Shown here piece by piece: positions 60,310 through 64,000 of a stretch of DNA of 64,000 bases. Below the pieces are notes generated by a model, which did not search any database, was not told where the DNA came from, and was given only the letters and a program-made list of their open reading frames with translations. The stretch is from Nonomuraea soli. Its GTDB lineage: Bacteria; Actinomycetota; Actinomycetes; Streptosporangiales; Streptosporangiaceae. The stretch spans positions 1 through 64,000 of the forward strand of contig NZ_JACDUR010000006.1 in NCBI RefSeq assembly GCF_013761175.1, in the 5' to 3' direction. How positions within the stretch are numbered: position 1 is the stretch's first letter; each line of letters starts with the position of its first letter. The translations under genes and the position numbers were made by a program.

Positions 60310-60777
60310 ATGATTCGCGCCGCCACACCCGACGACGTCCCCGAGATCATGTCGATGATCCGCGAGCTGGCCGACTACGAGAAGGCCCTGCACGAGGTGC
60401 GCGTCACCGAGGAGCAGCTGCGCGAGGCGCTCTTCGGCGCCGCCCCCGCTGCCTTCGCGCACATCGCCGAACATGACGGAGCGGTCGCGGGCTACTCGAT
60501 CTGGTTCCTCAGCTTCTCCACCTGGCGGGGCGTGCACGGCATCTACCTTGAGGACCTCTACGTGCGGCCCGCGCAGCGTGGTCACGGGTACGGCAAGGCG
60601 CTGCTGGCGCAGCTCGCCCGCACCTGCGTGGAGCGCGGCTACCAGCGCCTGGAGTGGTCGGTCCTGAAGTGGAACGAGCCGACCATCCGCTTCTACGAGT
60701 CGCTCGGCGCCCAGCCGCAGGACGAATGGGAACGTTACCGCCTGACCGACGAACCTCTGGCGAGGCTGGCGGGCTGA
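60310..60777 (+). CDS. GNAT acetyltransferase (diamine/thialysine type)
   Basis: 155 residues from ATG 60310. MIRAATPDDVPEIMSMIREL, then ADYEKALHEV, and IYLEDLYVRPAQRGHGYGKA (acetyl-CoA pyrophosphate loop) followed by LEWSVLKWNEPTIRFYESLG. This pattern is that of spermidine/thialysine N-acetyltransferases. Likely acetylates a polyamine or amine-containing small molecule. The AraC gene follows after 13 bases. Confidence 0.9.
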   Translation: MIRAATPDDVPEIMSMIRELADYEKALHEVRVTEEQLREALFGAAPAAFAHIAEHDGAVAGYSIWFLSFSTWRGVHGIYLEDLYVRPAQRGHGYGKALLAQLARTCVERGYQRLEWSVLKWNEPTIRFYESLGAQPQDEWERYRLTDEPLARLAG

Positions 60778-60790
60778 CTAGAGTGAGGCC

Positions 60791-61759
60791 GTGGCCGTAC
60801 TGATCCGCACCGGCGACGTGCCCGCCGCCCGCCGTCTGGAGCAGTGGCGCGCCATCGTCTGCGACACCCTCGGTCCTCTCGACATGCGGATCGAGGGCGA
60901 CGTCCCGCTGGAGGGCCAGATCGACGCCGGGCAGCTCGGCCCGGTGGGCGTCGGCAAGGTGTGGACCTCCACTCCGCACAGCGTGCACCGCACCAGCGGC
61001 CTGATCAGGGGCGGGGGCTCGGAGCTCTACCGGGCCGTGCTGGTCATGTCGGGGGAGATGGTCGTCACCCAGGACGAGCGCGAGGCCCGGCTGCGCCAGG
61101 GACAGTTCGCCGTCTACGACTTCGCCCGGCCCTACGACCTGGCCTACACCTCGGCGGTGCACCTGGCCGTCTTCAGCCTGCCGCGCGAGATGATGCACGC
61201 CGACTCGATCGCGAGGCTGACGGCCGTGCCGATCTCGACCGACGACGGCGCGGGCGCGCTGGCCGCGCCCCTGCTGCGCCGGGTCGCGACGGACGTGGAG
61301 TCCTACCGGCCGGCCAGCGCGGCCCGGCTGTCGACGGTGGTGACCGACCTCATCGGTACCGCCGTCGCCGAGCGGGCCGACCTGCTGCCCGCGCTGCCGG
61401 AACAGACGCAGGAGCGCATGGTCCGCCTGCGCATCCACGCCTTCATCGACGAGAACCTGGGCGACCCGGCGCTCGACCCCGGCCTGGTGGCCGCCGCCCA
61501 CCACCTGTCGCTGCGCCACCTGCACCGGTTGTTCGCCGCCGAGAACACCTCCGTGGCGGCGTGGATCCGCCACCGGCGGCTCGAACGTACCCGCAGGGAC
61601 CTGGCCGACCCAGACCTGCACGCCGTCTCCGTCAGCACGATCGCCGCGCGCTGGGGGCTGCCCGACTCCGCCCACTTCAGCCGCCTGTTCCGCAAGGCGT
61701 ACGGCATGCCGCCCTCGGAGTACCGGCGCTCCCGGTTCATGGCACGGATCGTCAAGTGA
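60791..61759 (+). CDS. AraC-family transcriptional regulator
   Basis: 322 residues from GTG 60791. The N-terminal half is the AraC-binding-like domain (about 30-190; RLRQGQFAVYDFARPYDLAY). The C-terminal pair of helix-turn-helices shows LVAAAHHLSLRHLHRLFAAE and STIAARWGLPDSAHFSRLFR then KAYGMPPSEYR, the standard AraC end. It probably controls the VOC-hydrolase pair downstream or the GNAT gene upstream. Confidence 0.92.
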   Translation: MAVLIRTGDVPAARRLEQWRAIVCDTLGPLDMRIEGDVPLEGQIDAGQLGPVGVGKVWTSTPHSVHRTSGLIRGGGSELYRAVLVMSGEMVVTQDEREARLRQGQFAVYDFARPYDLAYTSAVHLAVFSLPREMMHADSIARLTAVPISTDDGAGALAAPLLRRVATDVESYRPASAARLSTVVTDLIGTAVAERADLLPALPEQTQERMVRLRIHAFIDENLGDPALDPGLVAAAHHLSLRHLHRLFAAENTSVAAWIRHRRLERTRRDLADPDLHAVSVSTIAARWGLPDSAHFSRLFRKAYGMPPSEYRRSRFMARIVK

Positions 61760-61839
61760 GCGGCACGGGGATGCAAGCCCCGGAAGGTCCTGGCCCGCCA
61801 TGCTGAGGACACCAGCCAGAACCTGAAGGGAAACCCGCC

Positions 61840-62226
61840 ATGTCGTACACGCTCTTCGTGAACCTGCCGGTCAAGGACCTCAACCGCTCCAAGGCCTTCT
61901 TCACCGACCTGGGCCTGCAGATCTTCGGCATGATGGACGACATGGCCTCGGTCGTCATCAGCGAGCGCACCCAGGTGATGCTCTTCACCGAGCCCGCCTT
62001 CGCCGGCTACGCCCGCAACGAGATCGTCGACCCCGCCAAGGCCACCCAGGCCATCCTGGTGCTCGGACTCGACAACCAGGAGCAGGTCGACGACCTGGTC
62101 GGCAAGGCGCTGGCCGCCGGCGCCACCGCGATCGGCGAGCCGGTCAACGCCGGCGGACGCTACACCCGCAGCTTCGCCGACCCCGACGGCCACCACTGGG
62201 CCGCCCTCTGCCTGGTCCAGCCGTGA
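61840..62226 (+). CDS. VOC-family protein (glyoxalase-like)
   Basis: 128 residues from ATG 61840. MSYTLFVNLPVKDLNRSKAF and TDLG open the fold; the C-terminal RSFADPDGHHWAALCL closes it. Similar proteins (PhnB/EhpR-like) bind or modify small electrophiles, or are lactoylglutathione-lyase relatives. Its stop overlaps the hydrolase start (GTGA). Confidence 0.88.
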   Translation: MSYTLFVNLPVKDLNRSKAFFTDLGLQIFGMMDDMASVVISERTQVMLFTEPAFAGYARNEIVDPAKATQAILVLGLDNQEQVDDLVGKALAAGATAIGEPVNAGGRYTRSFADPDGHHWAALCLVQP

Positions 62227-63038
62227 GCGCTCCCGGAATCGCCCGGCCGGTGCGCGGCCGGGTCGTCTCCGCCGACGGCACCCCCATCGCCTTCGACAGG
62301 TACGGCAGCGGCCCGGCCGTGGTGCTGGTGCACGGCGCCTTCACCGACACCTCCCACCCCGTCCTGCGCGGCGTCGCCGCAGCCCTGTCCCCGTGGTTCA
62401 CGGTCGTCAACTACGACCGGCGCGGCCGGGGCGGCAGCGGCGACGCCCCCGCCTACGCGGTCGAACGCGAACTGGAGGACCTGGCCGCCGTCATCGCGGA
62501 GGCGGGCGGCAGCGCGATGGTGTTCGGCGGCTCCTCGGGCGCCGCCCTCGCGCTGCGGGCCGCCGCCGCCCGGCTCCCCGTGGCCAAGCTCGCCCTCTGG
62601 GAGCCGCCCTACCACGTCGACGCCACCGCGCCCCGCCTGCCGTACGACTTCGCCGAGCGGCTCGAAGCGCTGGTGCGCGGCGGCGAGCGCGCCGATGCGG
62701 TCGAGCGGTTCATGGTCGAGGCCGCCGAGGTCCCGGCCGAGGCGGTGGCGGGCATGCGCGGCCACGAGTCGTGGCGCGAGATGGAGGCGCTGGCCCACAC
62801 CCTCGCCTACGAGGCCCATGTGATGGGCCCCGGAAACGAGCTGCCCGCGGCGACGCTCGCCGCGGTCGGCGGGCCCGCCCTGGTCCTCAACGGCGCCGAC
62901 AGCCCCGGCTGGATGCGCAACGCCGGCCTGGCCGTGGCCGGGGCCCTCCACGCGCCCTACCGCCTGCTCGACGGCCAGACCCACGCGGTCAGCGCGCAGG
63001 CGCTCGCCCCCGAGCTCCTGGAGTTCTTCACGGCCTGA
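62223..63038 (+). CDS. alpha/beta-fold hydrolase
   Basis: 271 residues from GTG 62223. Oxyanion motif LVHGAF, a VVNYDRRGRGGSGD strand-turn, nucleophile elbow FGGSSGAALA (G-x-S-x-G), acid in LNGADSPG and His in DGQTHAVS. All three catalytic positions are present. Substrate unknown. Coupled to the VOC gene. Confidence 0.9.
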   Translation: MSAPGIARPVRGRVVSADGTPIAFDRYGSGPAVVLVHGAFTDTSHPVLRGVAAALSPWFTVVNYDRRGRGGSGDAPAYAVERELEDLAAVIAEAGGSAMVFGGSSGAALALRAAAARLPVAKLALWEPPYHVDATAPRLPYDFAERLEALVRGGERADAVERFMVEAAEVPAEAVAGMRGHESWREMEALAHTLAYEAHVMGPGNELPAATLAAVGGPALVLNGADSPGWMRNAGLAVAGALHAPYRLLDGQTHAVSAQALAPELLEFFTA

Positions 63039-63085
63039 CCGCCGGGGAACACGTCGCCCACGACCCCGGCGGCCCGCTCGCCGGG

Positions 63086-64000
63086 TCAGCTGAGGACGGC
63101 CTGCACGAGGCCGCGCAGCAGGGCGGTGCGCGGCTCCATCTCGGCCACGATCACGTGCTCGTGATCGGCGTGGGCGCCACCGCCGACGCCGCCGAGCCCG
63201 TCGAGCGTCGGCACGCCGATCCCGGCGGTGAAGTTGCCGTCGGACGCGCCGCCCACCGACGCCTCGGTCAGCTCAGGCTGGCCGAGGGCCGCGGCCACCC
63301 GCTGCGCCAGCGCGAACAGCGACGCCGACATGGCGGTCTCCAGCGGAGGCCGGTTGGGGCCGCCCGACACCTCCAGCCGCGAGCCGTCGAGCACCGGCGC
63401 CAGCTCGCGCACCGCCCGGTCGACCCGCGCCTGCTCGGCCAGCGTGGGCACGCGCACGTCGACGCCGACACGGGCCTGGGCGGGCACGGTGTTCAGCGTG
63501 GTGCCGCCCGAGAGCACGGTGGGCACCACGGTGGTCGCGCCCGAGCCGAGCGCGGCCACGGCGAGGATCTGGTGGGCCAGCTCCACGCCCGCGTTGATGC
63601 CGCGCTCGGGCTCCAGCCCCGCGTGGGCGGCCCTGCCGTACACCTGGACCTCGTAGTTGGAGGTGCCCTTGCGCCCGGTCTTCAGCGCGCCGCCGTCGGC
63701 GCTCGCCTCGGTGACGAAGGCGGCGGCCAGGCCGCGCGCCGACTCCTCGATGAGGCCGCGCGAGGTGATCGAGCCGACCTCCTCGTCGCCGGTCACCAGG
63801 ATCGTCACGCCGTCGAGGTCGGGCAGCCCGGCCAGGGCGTGGAAGATCTGGACGAGTCCTGACTTCATGTCGAACACGCCGGGACCCTTGGCCACGCCGT
63901 CCACGACCGACCACGGGTGCGTGCGCAGCGTCCCGATGGGCCAGACGGTGTCGTGGTGGCCGAGCATCAGCACCCGCGGCGTGCCGAAGCTCCACCGCAG
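63086..64000 (-). CDS. M20-family metallopeptidase (N-terminus outside the window)
   Basis: About 305 residues are visible; the frame is open to the edge (LRWSFGTPRVLMLGHHDTVW). Metal and catalytic residues of the M20 family are in place: GHHDTV (His, Asp), GPGVFDMKSG (bridging Asp), GDEEVGS (Glu base and ligand), VTEASADGG (Glu) and near the end GGVGGGAHADHEHV (His). A dimerisation domain (about NYEVQVYGRAAHAGLEPERG) is inserted. It resembles carboxypeptidase G2/glutamate carboxypeptidases: release of a C-terminal amino acid, Zn-dependent. Confidence 0.92.
   Translation of the reverse strand: MRWSFGTPRVLMLGHHDTVWPIGTLRTHPWSVVDGVAKGPGVFDMKSGLVQIFHALAGLPDLDGVTILVTGDEEVGSITSRGLIEESARGLAAAFVTEASADGGALKTGRKGTSNYEVQVYGRAAHAGLEPERGINAGVELAHQILAVAALGSGATTVVPTVLSGGTTLNTVPAQARVGVDVRVPTLAEQARVDRAVRELAPVLDGSRLEVSGGPNRPPLETAMSASLFALAQRVAAALGQPELTEASVGGASDGNFTAGIGVPTLDGLGGVGGGAHADHEHVIVAEMEPRTALLRGLVQAVLS

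Overview
The window is very GC-rich and densely coded. It has many 4-nt ATGA/GTGA start/stop overlaps, many GTG starts, and the regulator and transporter mix typical of a soil actinomycete. The gene content (LanM lanthipeptide locus, LacI-controlled glycan operon, NB-ARC regulator, CGNR protein, CopC/CopD) fits a Streptosporangiales-type organism (Nonomuraea/Streptosporangium-like); that genus-level guess is inference. No rRNA, tRNA or CRISPR array was seen.

Layout. 1-10.2 kb: a NB-ARC ATPase lacking an effector domain, a 40-residue acidic protein next to a CGNR zinc-finger regulator, an MFS exporter, an ABC-2 permease with an unusual S15-hydrolase/ABC-ATPase fusion, a beta-lactamase-fold esterase, and a LysR-HTH/alpha-beta-hydrolase fusion. 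10.2-16.7 kb: a class II lanthipeptide locus in the order lanM-lanT-lanA1-A2-A3-A4. It has four different precursor peptides at the 3' end (lanA3 is a very small gene) sharing a mersacidin/lichenicidin-like leader and a CC...C core. 16.8-18.4 kb: a sigma factor with a membrane partner. 18.4-22.3 kb: VOC protein, thioesterase, cytochrome P450, GNAT enzyme and a stand-alone IS605/IS607-type TnpB with a recognisable omega-RNA-like 3' end. 22.3-25.1 kb: an unknown membrane protein and CopD/CopC. 25.2-27.2 kb: a methyltransferase and an MFS transporter.

27.3-39.0 kb is a carbohydrate region. A Gfo/Idh-PmoA-cupin operon carries a LacI-type box; then come PPK2 and a LacI repressor. Divergent from the repressor is a five-gene coupled operon: sugar-binding lipoprotein, two permeases, a cytoplasmic GH5-like enzyme and a secreted GH10 xylanase with CBMs. 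The shared AGCGCT operators suggest one regulon. Secreted xylanase would cut polymer, the ABC importer (ATPase not encoded here) would take up oligosaccharides, and the GH5 enzyme would finish them in the cytoplasm. The operon ends in a strong hairpin, followed by a longer palindromic structure.

39.3-50.0 kb is lipid/acyl metabolism and signalling. It holds an AurF-like diiron oxygenase coupled to an SDR, a second SDR whose catalytic Lys is replaced by Asn, a TetR regulator with a perfect palindromic operator, a secreted RTX-like protein, two tandem paralogous histidine kinases without a response regulator, and a coupled pair of acyl-CoA dehydrogenases with an acyl-CoA ligase. 50.0-64.0 kb: AhpD-like protein, FAD oxidase, a NarL-type two-component pair, C45 acyltransferase, WYL regulator, two zinc-less MDR reductases, VOC protein coupled to an aberrant Nramp-like transporter, two GNATs, AraC regulator, VOC/hydrolase pair and an M20 peptidase that runs off the window.
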